A stretch of DNA of 64,000 bases from Heterohyrax brucei (GCA_028571685.1 CM053144.1:100904171-100968170), one strand, 5' to 3'; counted from the stretch's first letter, positions 33,040-45,005 are shown. Program-made: numbers and translations. The notes: a model not told the origin generated them from the letters alone.

Positions 33040-33236
33040 CTGTTAGTCACTGTCAAGTTGATTCCAACCCATTGTGACCCCCATGGGTACAGCACTGAAC
33101 AGGGTTTTCAAGGCTGCGACCTTCCAAAAGAAGATTAAGCTTGTTTTCTGATGCACTTCTTAATGCATTTGAACCACCAGCCTTTCAGCTACTAGTCAAG
33201 CACTTAATCATTTGTGTCTCCTAGGGACTCTACATT
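33040..33236 (-). mobile_element. AfroSINE, long form, reverse
   Basis: Reversed tail 'gtcaagttgattccaaccc', middle block 'gcgaccttccaaaagaag', head 'cacttaatcatttgtgtctc'. Confidence 0.75.
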
Positions 33237-33559
33237 TACTCCCCAAAACTATTAATTTTTTAGAGTTATTAGAGTTAGTTTTTTAGCCTAGAGAAGAGTA
33301 GTATGATTAGAACGTATTGAACTTGAATATGACTTCAGTATATGTGAAGATTTAAAACAATTACGGAAATGGTTCCAAAAAAATAAGACAAATTAGATAA
33401 CAAACACATGTGATAGAAGAGAAAAAAATTCACAATGTAAACATGACTATGAAATATTGATGTTTCACAATTTAGATCTTAACTACAAACTAAATAATAA
33501 AGCAGAAAAGGGCCTACTTTTAAAGAAAACCAATATGCTATCTCTATCTTAGCCTAAAC
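33237..33559. other. Nothing recognised
   Basis: AT-rich, apparently unique. Confidence 0.35.
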
Positions 33560-34000
33560 ACTCTTCAGAGGCCCCAACATTCTTCAAAATCCAAATTGAG
33601 ATACCTTAAATCATCTTTGATTATTCTCTGTTTTTAATTTACTGAATGTCACTGGAACCACTTCTTATCATATCCCGAAAAAATCACTTTCATTCATTCT
33701 TTCTTTCCTTTCTGCCGCTACTCTAGTTTAGACCCACCTCCTGTTAAACAAATGCTACTGCAGTTAGGCAACTACCTTCCAATTTATCCTTCTGATTTAT
33801 TCCCCTTCCTGTTCAGCCTACTTACAACTTTCAGATTAGTATTCCTTACACACCGCTTTCACATCAGACAATGAACTATCAAAAAATCTATTTGCTGCTG
33901 CATCAAATCTAAAGAATGTCTTCTGATTAACTCACAAGGCCGCTATAGAAAATTCTCAATCAATTTATCCAGCCATCTCACCCTTAAATTTATTTCTTGA
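33560..34000 (-). mobile_element. L2-like ancient LINE fragment
   Basis: Pyrimidine-rich, 'ctttcacatcagacaatgaac', 'caaatctaaagaatgtc' and neighbouring text resemble the antisense L2 coding region. Strongly diverged. Confidence 0.4.
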
Positions 34001-34279
34001 TATGCAAACATTCCTCACTAGGCAAAACATCAGTGTTCCCTTATATATATCATACTGATTTTCTCATCATGCTATTTCTGTGCTATAAACTCATTTCTTT
34101 TCATATTCACCTATCAGTTTCCATTCTCCTAGTATTCTGTCTTGATCTCTTTTCTGCTGACATGTCTTTTTCACTTATGTTTAGTATTTGATGTCCACTA
34201 TGAGATTTTTTAAATAATTTGGTTTATGTGTGGCAGTTTCTTTAGTCCCACTAGATTCATTAAATGTAAGGGTTTTGTT

Positions 34280-34305
34280 TTGTTTTGTTTTGTTTCGTTT
34301 TTAAA
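34280..34305. repeat. (GTTTT)n simple repeat
   Basis: About five TTTTG units. Confidence 0.85.
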
Positions 34306-34689
34306 AGGCACAGGTTTACTGTGGTCAGAGCTTCAGATAAAAGAGACCCTTGTAAATTTTCAAAAGCAGAGTAACAAACAGCTGCTTTCTTCCAGCATAC
34401 AATCATAGTAAATCAGAAAATCTGAAAAGAAAATTTGACAAATTATAATTTCCCAAAATAGCCACAACATTATCTTTTAGCCATATGTTATTCTTACAAC
34501 ATAACTTTGATGCTGCTTTTGTTAAGGGGAATCGTGTCCCCTGTCTTTGAACTTTCAAGACTTCTGCAAATGAATACAGTACAGTGAAAATGATGCCAGA
34601 TAAATGTTAAGCAAAGTCATAAAAAATGCAATGCAGTTTCATTTTATTCTCCTGACACTTTTATGTTTGAAAATTAGCCACTATTCTGT

Positions 34690-34921
34690 GTAGAAGTCCA
34701 GGAGTCCATGGAAGACTTAATGAGGAGAGAAGGAAAACTGTACTGTAACAGCCCTAACTCAACAATAGCACCAACTCATCAACCGCATGGGACATTTGAA
34801 ACAGGGTTGTCCATTCCCCTGTCAGTCCACCTTACATGTATCCACATGGAACATGCATGAGCTGTTTCTGCTGGCTGCTGCCCAAATTGCAGATCTGTGA
34901 GCAAAGGAGATGATTATTGTT
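34690..34921 (+). mobile_element. MLT1/MaLR-type LTR, 3' part, interrupted by L1
   Basis: Ends 'gcccaaattgcagatctgtg', 'agcaaaggagatgattattgt', which joins across the L1 to 'aagtcactgagtttcacag' at 36071, the usual MLT1 LTR end. This gives the 5' LTR of the remnant described at 36122-38404. Confidence 0.5.
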
Positions 34922-36054
34922 TTTTTTTTTAATTTTTATTTAACATAACTGAGTGAAAATGTACATTCACATATAAAGTTACATGCCCCCCTATATGCAG
35001 CTTCCACTGCTCTCCCTGTCCGGTGACAGCACACTATTCCTCTCTGCTCCATACATGTCTCATCCTCCCAACAGTCACCTTTCCTCTCCTGTCCGTCCAC
35101 TCCCCTTCCTCCAGCCAGAGGTCAGCAAGATGATATCCTATAGATGTACAGAACCATAAAGTGCTTCCAATATATGGTCACTCTGCCTTGCCAAGTCCAA
35201 TCCATTCCTGTCCAAAGAGTGGACCTTTGTTATAATTTATGGGAAAGGGCAGCATCAGGGCAGGGGGGCCATGGTCTCAGAGGAACCCCAAAACCGCTAG
35301 ACCATCAATTGAGGTCTTTTAGTAGAGATCTCATGATGCACCTCTTTATTCGTGTGTTGCCAGTGAGACTCCTCTCTGTGAGCTCCATCGTGGCTATCAC
35401 TGGTGGTGGCCGAGCACCATCCGGTTCTTCTGGTCCCAGGTCAATGTAGGCACCCACTCTTGTGGGTCTCTCCGTCTTCTTGGTTGTCTTTACCGCATGT
35501 CATTTTGTCCTCAGTGAGCATCCGTTCCTGTTGAGTTGGGACCATTTGCTGTGTCCTCGTATGGCAGCTTGGCAGCTTTTAAGACCCCAGACGCCACTCA
35601 CCAATGTGGGGTGCAGAGAGCTCTCTTAGCAAAATGCTAGTTGTGCCAATTGGTTTGGAATTCAGCTAAGAGCATGGTCCTCCGCCCCCTGCCCCAGCTA
35701 CTCTATCCTTGCAGTATTGAGTTAAGATGGAAGGAGTACTCAAGTTATGCTAAAGTCCACTTAATGTTGTTCTTGTTCCTAATGTGTGCTGTCACCGCTT
35801 TCTCCCAATTAGATTTCTAGTAACTATCTAAACTAAACCCTCCCCCCCTCAACCTCCCTCCCTCCTCTCCCTTGCAGCTGTCAAAGAGTCTTTTCTTCTA
35901 TACACAAGTCTGTTTTTGAGATTTTATCGTAGAGGTCTCATACAATATTTGTCCTTTTGTCGCTGACTACTTTCACTCAACATAATGTCTTCCAGTTGAA
36001 ACCAGGTTAGGAGATATTTCCTGGAATCGTTATTATTCTTTATCATTGCGTAGT
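34922..36054 (-). mobile_element. L1 3' end (younger type), reverse, with TSD
   Basis: Starts with a T-run (reversed A-tail) and runs through the whole 3' UTR into the end of ORF2 ('cttccagttgaaaccaggtt', 'tttatcattgcgtagt'). TGATTATTGTT (34911-34921) and TGATTACTGTT (36055-36065) form an 11-bp TSD with one mismatch. The plus-strand frame 35144-35449 is a shadow of the 3' UTR. Confidence 0.88.
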
Positions 36055-36065
36055 TGATTACTGTT

Positions 36066-36121
36066 ATTTTAAGTCACTGAGTTTCACAGTGTTGTGGTAC
36101 ATAGTGGTAGATAATTGGAAC
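36066..36121 (+). mobile_element. MaLR LTR terminus
   Basis: 'aagtcactgagtttcacag ... ggtagataattggaaca' is the 3' terminus of an MLT1/MST-type LTR continuing from 34921. Confidence 0.55.
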
Positions 36122-38404
36122 ACATTTGGTATTTTGGTGCATAGCTGAAATAAAACCAAAAACCACGCGGCAGTGGCCTTGGGATCAGGAGATTTATGGA
36201 AGTCAGAAAAGCTTTGAAGAGATACTTAAGAAAAGTATAAAAGCAACATAACTTGAGTACTCCTTCCATCTTAACCCAATATTGCAAGGACAGAGTAGCT
36301 GGGGCAGGGGGCAGGATACCATGCTCTTAGGCGAAATTGAGGCCAATTGGGCACAACTAGAATTTTGCTAAGAGGGCTCTCTGCACCCCACATTGGTGAG
36401 TGGTGTCTGGGGTCTTAAAAGCTGCCAACCTGTCATCTAAGGGCACAGTAAATGGTCCCAATTCAGCAGGAACGGATGCTCACCAAGGACCAAAATGACA
36501 CGGGGGAAGACAACCTAGAAGACAGCGAGACCCACATGAGTGGGTGCCTACATCGACTTGGGACCAGAAGAACTGAATGGTGCCCGGCTACCACCAGTGA
36601 TAGCCGCGATGGAGCTCACTAAGTTGAGTCTCACTGGCAACACAAGAATGAAAAGGGGTGCACCCTGAGATCTCCAATAAAAGACTGCAATTGATGCTCC
36701 AGAGTCTTAGGGGTTTCCCTGGGAGCATGGCCCCCGGCCCTGATGCTGCCCTTGCCCTTAAATCATAACGAAGGTCCACTCTTCAGACAGGAATGGATTG
36801 GACTTGGTGACGCAGAGTGACCATATTTTGGATGCATTTTATGGTTCTGTGCATCTATAGGATATCATCCTGCTGACCTCTGGCTGGAGGAAGGGGAGTG
36901 GGTGGAGAGGAGGGGAAAGGAGGCTGTTGGGAGGATGAGACATGTATGGAGCAGAGAGGAATAGTGTGCTGTCACCGGGCAGGGAGAGCAGTGGAAGCTG
37001 CACATAGGTGGGCATGTAAATTTACACAGGAATGTACATTTTCACTCAGTCATAATAAAAAATAAAAAGTATAAAAGGATTTGAGGAGACCATTAATAGA
37101 AGCCTAAAGGAATTTGAGAGACTAATGATGAAATATTAAAGAAAAATGAGGAAATGTTACTATAATAAACAGAAAAGCATTGTGTGTAAATGGAAACTTT
37201 GGTGGTACTGTCTTCTGAACATTAAAGCAGAAAGAAATCAAGAACCCAATGAACTAAATAATCTTGCTAAGAAGAATTACCAGTAGAATATTGAGTATGA
37301 TGTCTAACTTTACCTTATTATGTTTTACCTTACTTTACCTATGATTAACACAAAAGAAGAAAGAAGAGCTAAATTATAAACTGTTAAATATGAAGAGTCT
37401 GGGAGTTTCTGAATTTGAAAATAACACTGTTTTTCACTTCATCATCTCCTGATGACAAATGATCCTCAGATTAAGAAATCACTTCAAAGGAAAGATCTCA
37501 TCCAGGATAGAACTATAAAATCATTTGTTAAGACTGCTGAAATATCTAAACTAATACCCTATAAAAATTTTCTGACATAAAAGTTTCCTTCATATGCTAT
37601 GGGCATGTCTCGCTAACATGCTATCTTTAATAAAGAGACTCCTAAGAATCCTAAGAATATTGTTATATATCAGTTTAAGAAGGAGGCCAAAGTATTGGAG
37701 AGATTTGTGGGTGTAACTGTTTTTAATCAAGTTCACTATAAATTAATATAAAATAAACCCTATTTTAAATTATAACAACTTTAACAGTGAGAAGAAATGA
37801 AGCAATGCTTTAGAATCCTCAAATTCCTTGGGAATGAGGCATTGTGGAAAAAATAACTATGCAGAAAAACAAGACCTACTCCGTATGGAAAAGCAGGGAT
37901 GGCCCAGAAGATAAAGCAAGAGACAGGGGTCAAAGAGAACAATACCCGGGAAGGAGGACTGAGCCGTATTCAAAGAAGTGGCGACAGGCCTACCTGGATT
38001 TGCAAACTGCTGTGGATGAATGTTTATTTTGTGCCTCTTAATTTCCTCCTCTCTTAAATGAGCACGGCTATAGCAATTATTCAGTGCATGACAGTGTATC
38101 ATTATTGTATGCAATGGGTATGGCAGACAGATGGCTCACTTCTTTCAATCATAAGTTTTACCTTCAGATAAACGCTATTAAATAAAACTATCTGAAAATC
38201 CTCATCTGTAAGTAAACATAATTTATATGATGAGACCATTGAATTTAGTTGATGCCCTAAAGGAATGAGACAGAATTCTGAGAGCCAAACAAATGCATCT
38301 GCATGTTGCACAGACGTGAATTCTGTCCAGAAGGCAGAGTGTGTATTTCCCAGAATTAACCATTACACTACACCCTATTCCATATTCTTTTCTTAACGTC
38401 TGAG
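36122..38404 (+). mobile_element. MaLR internal region remnant (with L1 insertion)
   Basis: 'ttggtattttggtgcatagc' just after the LTR end, then 'gccttgggatcaggagattt' and 'gaagcctaaaggaatttg' after the L1, fit the start of a MaLR internal region. Downstream to 38404 the assignment is by position only, between this LTR and the LTR at 38405. The known internal regions are non-coding relics, and no frame is intact here. Confidence 0.4.
36244..37065 (+). mobile_element. L1 3' UTR (younger type) with perfect TSD
   Basis: 3' UTR only ('agagtagctggggcaggggg', 'gtcttaaaagctgccaacc', ending 'cactcagtcataataaaa'). It is flanked by AAAGTATAAAAG at 36232-36243 and 37066-37077. Confidence 0.92.
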
Positions 38405-38897
38405 ATTCTATAACAGAATTATAAATAATTCTATAAAGTGGTAGGATCCACTTTCTCACTCCTTATAATTCGGTGGGACTTAATAATGACTTGATAGAGT
38501 ATGGCAAAATTGACTTTACATAGCATCTTATACTAGGTCACAAATATGCCATGCTGCCTTGCTCAGTTAAGATGCTCAGTCTTGGAACGCCGCTGACATA
38601 CTGTGAGGAAGCCCAATCTTGACCACTGAAAGGCCCATGGAAAGAGGACTCAGAGCCTACAGCCTAAAGTCTCAGTTGACTTCATAGTCAGTAGACAGTA
38701 CCAACAGTCCAACCATGTGAGTAAGTCATTTTGGAAGTGGATATTCCAGTCTGTAGTTGATACTACATAGAGAACAGATGACCCATTCACAGTTCCCCAA
38801 ATTGTAGACTTACAACCAAAACAGAAGATTGTTGTTGTCCTAAGCCATTAGTTGTGGGGTATTTTTATAGGCAGAAATTGATAGCTGGAACAGAAGT
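38405..38897 (+). mobile_element. MLT1-type LTR
   Basis: 'ttggaacgccgctgacatac', 'gaaggcccaatcttgacc'-like block, 'accatgtgagtaagtcattt' and 'agccattagttgtgggg' follow the order of an MLT1 LTR, ending 'tgatagctggaaca'. Probably the 3' partner of 34690-36121. Confidence 0.65.
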
Positions 38898-38917
38898 AAA
38901 CATCTCCAAATTCTCAT

Positions 38918-38962
38918 GAAAACAAAAGCCACACTCACTGAGTTGATTCTAACGCATGCTTT
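38918..38962 (-). mobile_element. AfroSINE tail fragment, reverse
   Basis: 'aaaacaaaagccacactcac' and 'gagttgattctaacgcatg' only. Confidence 0.55.
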
Positions 38963-39186
38963 ATAACAGGTGTTACATAACATATAAATAATTAGATGAA
39001 AATACTAACATTGATTCACAGTACCCTCCTGAAATCAGTAACATCTCTGCCTATGTAGCCAGCATGGTTTAAAAAACCAACCAAGAGATATGTTTTTTGT
39101 TTTTGAGTATCTCTTCAAAAAGTTCTCAAACATTTATTTTGGTTAGAGAATTATCAAAGCCTTCATGTGTGGTGCTTACAAATTGA

Positions 39187-39393
39187 TCCCATCCCACTGC
39201 TGTTGGCTTCATTATGACTCATGGTGATTTCACATGTTTCAGAGCAGAGCTGCTCCGCAGGCTTTTCAGTGCTTGTAACCTTATGGAAGTAGATTGCCAA
39301 GCCTTTCTTCCACGGCACCACTGGGTGGATTCAATTTGTCAATCTTTTGGTTACTAGTTGAGCATAAACTGTTTGCACCACCTAGGTACCTTA
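39187..39393 (-). mobile_element. AfroSINE, long form, reverse
   Basis: Reversed tail 'ttcattatgactcatggtg', middle block 'gtagattgccaagcctttc', head 'tttgcaccacctaggtacc'. Confidence 0.75.
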
Positions 39394-40117
39394 TGAATTC
39401 TTAAAAAATGTAAATGGAAAAACAAAATCATAGCTGATTATAAATTTCTCAGATTACAGTGGGGTTGTTGAGTTATATGACTTTCAAAGAAATAGATTCT
39501 CTGTACACTTGAGTTCTTATATGTACAGCGTTTTTTTTTTTCCAAGTACCTAACAGCATCTATGGAATGACTGAGAACATGATAAACAAGTACCTGGGAA
39601 GAAGCAGAAAGTCGGGGGCAGGGTTCCTAGAGCTAACCAGAATCCTTGGAATCCATGCTGCTTGACAAATCATACAAATATGTATCACATCTGGAACATT
39701 TTCCAGCTTCTGAGAAGTTTAAGATAAATGACACTTTTTGGCAATAAATCAGGCAGTATTTGTTTCTACAGGCAAAATAAATTTGGCTATTTAAGTCTAG
39801 TCATTCAGAAACACTTATTTGGATTCATTCTAGCAAGTGGTAAGTCATGAATTTGAAATAAAACACTACCTGTTATAGTAGCTTGACATCCTATTAAGTT
39901 ATATTCAAAATAAATGAAAGATGCTGGAGAAATAGAATTCCTCCTTCATTACAGAACCATTGTGCTAAAGTATATTTTCCCATTCCAGACAATGTTATAT
40001 TTCTCAATCATGTTAATTCAGTCTCTTGATTTTTTTAAACATTTAGTTCTTGGGCATAACACTAGCATACTCTTTTAATATACACTGCCTCCTCAAAAAA
40101 ATATAAAACACACACAC
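39394..40117. other. Nothing recognised
   Basis: Apparently unique AT-rich sequence with a short T-run at 39531-39541. Confidence 0.35.
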
Positions 40118-40274
40118 ATAAACCCAGTGTCATCAAATCAACTTCAACTCATAGGGACCCTATAAGATAGAGTAGAACTGCTCCATATGGTTTCCAAGGA
40201 GTGACTGTGGATTCAAACTACTGACCTTTTGATTAACAGTCATAGCTCTTAACCACTGTACCAACAAGACTCAT
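40118..40274 (-). mobile_element. AfroSINE, short form, reverse
   Basis: Reversed tail 'acccagtgtcatcaaatcaa', core 'agatagagtagaactgctcc', head 'ctcttaaccactgtacca'. Confidence 0.88.
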
Positions 40275-40324
40275 CTTTTAATACAGGATGTTGAAAAATT
40301 AAACAAAGCCTTAAATAAAATAAT

Positions 40325-40440
40325 GGCAATTTTAACCACTCAACAAATATTTAGCTAGTGCCTTCAATGTAAGGGGCACTGTGCTAGCTAGACAAAACAA
40401 ACATAGCTCCTGCCCTTATTGTATTTTACATTATGGAAGT
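40325..40440. repeat. Ancient interspersed repeat, family unassigned
   Basis: 'caacaaatatttagctagtg' and 'ggggcactgtgctagctaga' fit a mammal-wide repeat often seen as 'tattgagcacctactatgtg'. Related text occurs at 46150-46262. Confidence 0.4.
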
Positions 40441-40449
40441 CAGACATTT

Positions 40450-41245
40450 TTCAAAGTTGTTTAGTGCTGCTGTAGTCCTAAACTGATGGCCCAACAGCCT
40501 GGAGGATCCCCTGGGAACATGGTCCCTAGACCTGCTACTGTCCATGCCCAGTAACAAGTTATGAGGTCAATTCTTCAGACAAGAATGGACTGGACTCAGG
40601 AACAGTGTGACCCTATGGTATGTGCACTTTATGGTTCTATGCACTTATAGGAGGCTATCCTACTGATCTCTTTCTAGATGGGAGAGAAGAGGGTAGAGAG
40701 CGGTGATAGATGCTTGTTTAGAGGATACGAGGTATATAAACTGAAAAGCAGGACTGTGCTGTCAGCAGACGGGAGGAGCAGAGGGAGCTGCACATACGTG
40801 GGCATGCAAAACCAATTTGGATTGTATACTTTCACTTAATCACAATGAAAAAAAATGTCACAAATGAGTGGTTTTAACAAACAGTAATTTATGTTTTCAT
40901 GATTTAGGAGGCTAGAAACCCAAATTCAGGGTACCAGCTCTAGAAGGCTCTCTTTCTGTTAGCTCTGAGATAAGTCCCTGTCTCTTCAGCTTCTTGTTCC
41001 TCATTCTTTGGAGATTTGCATGTGGTGTGGTGTGGCATCAACCCTTCCTGATGTCTACTTGCTTGGTTGTGCTAATCTGCTCTTTTTATATCTTGTAAGG
41101 GACTCAGGACACTGCATTAATTATGTCTATTAACATAACAAAGACAACTTATTTCCAAATGGAGTTATGATGGTGTGTAGATGTTAGGATTTATAATGCG
41201 ATATTTGTGGGGGAGGGGACACAGTTTAATTCATAATTATATGGA
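40450..41245 (-). mobile_element. MaLR-type LTR, reverse, split by L1
   Basis: The reversed LTR begins 'gttgtttagtgctgctgtag' (to 40477) and resumes at 40856 ('gagtggttttaacaaacag') to 'ggacacagtttaattcataa'. Same family as 7-450 and 49633-50277. Confidence 0.6.
40478..40855 (+). mobile_element. L1 3' UTR, partial
   Basis: 'ctgatggcccaacagcctgg' to 'ctttcacttaatcacaatg' plus an A-run: the last ~375 bp of an L1 3' UTR, inserted in the reverse LTR. Confidence 0.85.
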
Positions 41246-41957
41246 TAAAATAATTCTAAAAACACAAATAAAATAGGTGTTATAACATCTTGGAGGAAAA
41301 ATATGTAGCATCCTTGAGGCAGAGGGTTTAAACAATAATGCCCTATTGAAATGCTTTAACCTGAAATATGAGAGATGAGCAGGCATAATAAGCATGTGAG
41401 ATAGAATGGACAAAAAACTCAGATGAGGGGGTAGGTAACTGCTGCAGCATTCATTTAATTCAACAATGTTATTATTTTTATTGTTAAAGCTGCTGCTATT
41501 ATCAATATACTATAAATAGACAGTATATTAAATACATTATATCTTTCTACATGCCCAAGACTAGCTGTCTTCTATTTTTGCAATGGTTTGATAAGGTGAA
41601 CCAGGACTTACCTATGGAATACTTGAGCTCTTTGGAGTCTCTCTATAGCTGCAACCAAACTAAACCAAAAAAAAAAAAAAAAAAAAAATCCTTTGAGGAT
41701 GGTTGCTGTAACTATTTGTCTTTCACCATAGCAAACACACCAAAGCTATAAATAATTGATTGAATGTATCTATTTTCAGAGAATAAATATCCCTGCTCCC
41801 CCCAGCCAAATATTAATAGTCACTATAACTGGTTCCAAGTGAGATGTGGGTATTCTGTCTTTTACATTCTTATATACCTGACATATAAGTCACAAAACTC
41901 AGAATGAGATAAATTTTTACATAGGGAAAAATGAATTCAAAGGCTGTAATAATATAA
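41246..41957. other. Unique sequence with a poly(A) tract
   Basis: A 22-bp A-run lies at about 41668-41689. Nothing else was recognised. Confidence 0.4.
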
Positions 41958-42155
41958 TGGAATGCCTGAGTGGTACAGATCATTAACTCAAATGTTGACT
42001 CTTCAAACTGGGACACACCTTGAGAGAAAGCTTAGCAATCTGCTTCTGAAAGGTCTCAGCCATTGAAAACCCTATGGAACAGTTCTATTCAGCAATACAT
42101 GAGGGTGCCGTGAGTTGAAAGAGACTCGACAGCAACTGTTTTGGTTTTTGGTTTT
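41958..42155 (+). mobile_element. AfroSINE, long form
   Basis: 'tgcctgagtggtacagatc', middle block 'cttagcaatctgcttctga ... agccattgaaaacccta', tail 'agactcgacagcaactg'. Confidence 0.85.
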
Positions 42156-42217
42156 AATAACATAACAAAAATTCAAAAGTTCGTAGTATTTTTATCAAAA
42201 TGTTAAGTGAGCATATT

Positions 42218-42318
42218 TTGCCTCTGAGTTGATTCTGACCCATAGTGAATCTACAGGACAGAGCAGAACTGCCCCATAGACCTTGTAGCACTAACTATTA
42301 CACAATCCGGGTTCCCTC
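42218..42318 (-). mobile_element. AfroSINE, reverse, internally deleted
   Basis: Reversed tail and core ('gagttgattctgacccat', 'gcagaactgccccataga') joined directly to head 'cactaactattacacaat'. About 50 bp of the usual middle is missing. Confidence 0.75.
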
Positions 42319-43026
42319 CTAAATAATAGTTGAGTAAATTATGACAGGTTTTAGTCTGTCCTCACAAATTGTATATACTTTATTTCTCATTGATTTAAAT
42401 GTTGAGACACTTTGAATGATTTTCTCCTGCGACATTTTCAGTGTCAAAGTTGAAAAGGTCATGACAATCTATGGTCAAGAAACAGTCCTGTTTCAATCTC
42501 TCCCAGACCAAGACAGGTCAGGCTAATTATTAATTCAGGTGGCCTGGCTAAAATCCATCTTGAATAATTACATTTCTATTTACGTAAAATTGATAATGTC
42601 ATTTCAATGAGAGAACTTATTCATCATTGTCATCAGTTGAATAACAAAAAACAAAGGCACAGAAGCAATATCAACAAACATTGTACTATGCTGTAAGCAA
42701 TAAGAATAAAGGTTTCATTCTGCTGCAATGTGGATGCTCTCTAAGACTAAAATAACTAAATAGATATCATTTAATAGATGGCATCAGCTAGTGAGCTTTA
42801 TGTAACAAGAAATTTCTCAAACCTTTATTCTTCACATTAGTTTTCATGAAAATATTTTTGATAGTCAATTTCAATTGGTCTCTTTTTTTATGCCCTTGTC
42901 CTTCTACTCTCAACTTTCAAGTTCTACTCAACTCAGTTTATTTCAGGAGGTTTTAGTGCCTCATCTTCCACCATCCTGGAGCACCTCTGTTAGAGTGTCT
43001 CTTGCACTTTCTGTGTACCCTCTGTA
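42319..43026. other. Nothing recognised
   Basis: Apparently unique sequence. Confidence 0.35.
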
Positions 43027-43193
43027 GGAACCCTAGTGGCACAGTGGTTAAATGCCAGCCACTCTACCAAAGAAAAGACCTGGCAATCTGTTCCCATAAA
43101 TTTTTCTCCTAGGAAACCCTATATGAAAGTTGCGCTCTATTCTATAGGGTCTCTATGAATCAGAATCAAGTGGACAGCACAAAACATGACAAC
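43027..43193 (+). mobile_element. AfroSINE, long form
   Basis: Head 'ggaaccctagtggcacagtg' is well kept. The middle block 'gacctggcaatctgttccc' is present, and the tail ends 'caagtggacagcacaaa'. Confidence 0.85.
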
Positions 43194-43471
43194 ATGCTCC
43201 CTACTGGACTCTTACATCCTTTAAATAGCAGTTTCTCTGTATCCTCCAACTCCAACACGATGACTTAAGTGTTATTTCTATACATAAAATAAATATTTAC
43301 TGAATACATAGATACAAAATCAACATTTTGTACACAAGTAAAATGAGAGCTAAAGTAATCTATGCAGAGACAAAATCCAGCCCCACTTAATATATGTCAA
43401 GGGATTAAGATTTCTGCATCCAGGGTAAAAACAAGATAATGCAGTATTTGGAGATTTGTAGTGTCTAGGGT

Positions 43472-43622
43472 GGAAAACCTGGTTGCCTAGCGGTTAAGAG
43501 TTTTGTCTGCTAACCAAAAGATTAGAAATTCAGATCCACCAAGGCACTGTTTGGTATACTGTATGGGGCAGTTCTAGTCTCTCCTTTAGCACTGTTATGA
43601 ATCAGAATCAATTCAATGTCAA
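43472..43622 (+). mobile_element. AfroSINE, short form
   Basis: Head 'ggttgcctagcggttaagag' and B-box-like 'gaaattcagatccacc', core 'ggggcagttctagtctct', tail 'gaatcaattcaatg'. Confidence 0.85.
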
Positions 43623-43984
43623 GGATTCTTTTGAGGAGGTTAGGGTTCTATAAAATCTACCATAGTCCTATTAGTCAAGTGGTAACCATGTGACATCGGT
43701 TACAGCTAAGGTACATTTCAAATTAGTGTTCACACTCATCAAGATGGTTTGAAATTAACAGAGAATACGCTAAGGAAAGAAGTAGAAAGAGTATGAAGCC
43801 CTGGTCACCCAGACTGAGGTTACAGATGGAGTGCTATCTTCATGGGAGGCAGTATATTGGTGGCAAATGAGGCCAAGTCAATATCCAGCTGCATCTTGCC
43901 AACAAACACTAGTTCTGGGGATTACTTAGGATTTACAAATTATCAAAGATTTTCCATCTCATTATATGCCTTTACAAAAATTCA
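43623..43984. other. Nothing recognised
   Basis: Apparently unique sequence. Confidence 0.35.
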
Positions 43985-44810
43985 CCTAGCCAGACACTTA
44001 TTGATAGACATTTGGGTTGCTCCAGTACTTTTCTACTGGAAATAATGTTTCAGTGAGAAATTTGTGTACAGTTCATTTCAAATGTAATTGACTGTTTCCT
44101 ATAAATTTCTAGATGTAAAGTACCGATGGTTAGTATCATTGTAATTTTGATAGTTATTGCCAGATTTTTCTCTACAGGGCTTATACCAATTGATATTGTC
44201 ACCAACAAGGTATAAATGCCTTTTTGACATTTCTTTGTCAACTCAGGATTTTATCCCTTTTTTTGATCTTTGCCAGTATTATAACCTAAAACACAATGCC
44301 GTAGAGTTCATTCCAACTCACAGCAACCCTATAGGACAGAGTAGAACTGCCCTTGAGTTTCCAAGGAGCGCCTAGTGCATTTGAACTGCCAGCCTTTCGG
44401 TTAGCAGCTATAGCATTTAACCACTACATCACCAGGGTTTCCTGCCAGTACCGTAGGTGATAAAAACTTTTAGTGTAGCTTTAATTTGCATTTCTTTAAC
44501 TATGAGTAATGATTATAGCACTTCATATATTTAAGAAATAATTATGTTTTATTTTCTACATACTCTTGATATCCATTGCCTATTTTTTCATGTTTGTGTT
44601 GTTGACCAATAAGTACTCCCCATGTATTAGAAAAGTTCACATTTTGATAGGAGTTTCAAATATTTGTTCTCTACCTCTTATTTTCTTAGAACCATGTTAA
44701 CTTTTTTTTGTTATAAGAACTTTTAGTTTTAAGTTAAACATATGTACATTTTTTTTTTTCTTTTAGGATGTCAAATCTGTGTCTCACTTGGAAAAGCTTT
44801 TTTTCCATTC
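43985..44810 (-). mobile_element. Old L1 3' part, reverse, split by SINE
   Basis: 'ttgatagacatttgggttgc', 'gttattgccagatttttctc', 'accaattgatattgtcacc' and (after the SINE) 'tttaatttgcatttcttta' are the reversed end of an old L1 ORF2. Confidence 0.75.
44287..44441 (-). mobile_element. AfroSINE, short form, reverse
   Basis: Complete reversed element inserted in old L1. The sequence GCCAGTA on both sides ('ttgccagtattat' / 'ctgccagtaccg') is a likely 7-bp TSD. Confidence 0.9.
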
Positions 44811-44821
44811 AACAGTAATAA

Positions 44822-45005
44822 AACCTTGCTTGGGTTCTAACCCCAGCATCTCCTCTTACACTCTGAGGGACTTAGCAAGTGATTTGTTTCAAGCCTGTCC
44901 ATTTATTAGAAATGGGGCAATAATGATGTCTAATACTTACAATTATTATGAAGTCTAAGAGATATAATGTATTTAGTATAGTGTCTCTCTTACAGTATAA
45001 AGATA
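44822..45005 (+). mobile_element. MIR, forward
   Basis: 'gggttctaaccccagcatct', 'gagggacttagcaagtga' and 'attattatgaagtctaagag' follow the MIR consensus order. Confidence 0.7.

Noticed and set aside
37844..38041. 65-codon frame rich in charged residues
   Set aside because: It lies within the putative MaLR internal remnant, has no recognisable family, and overlaps an open minus-strand frame.
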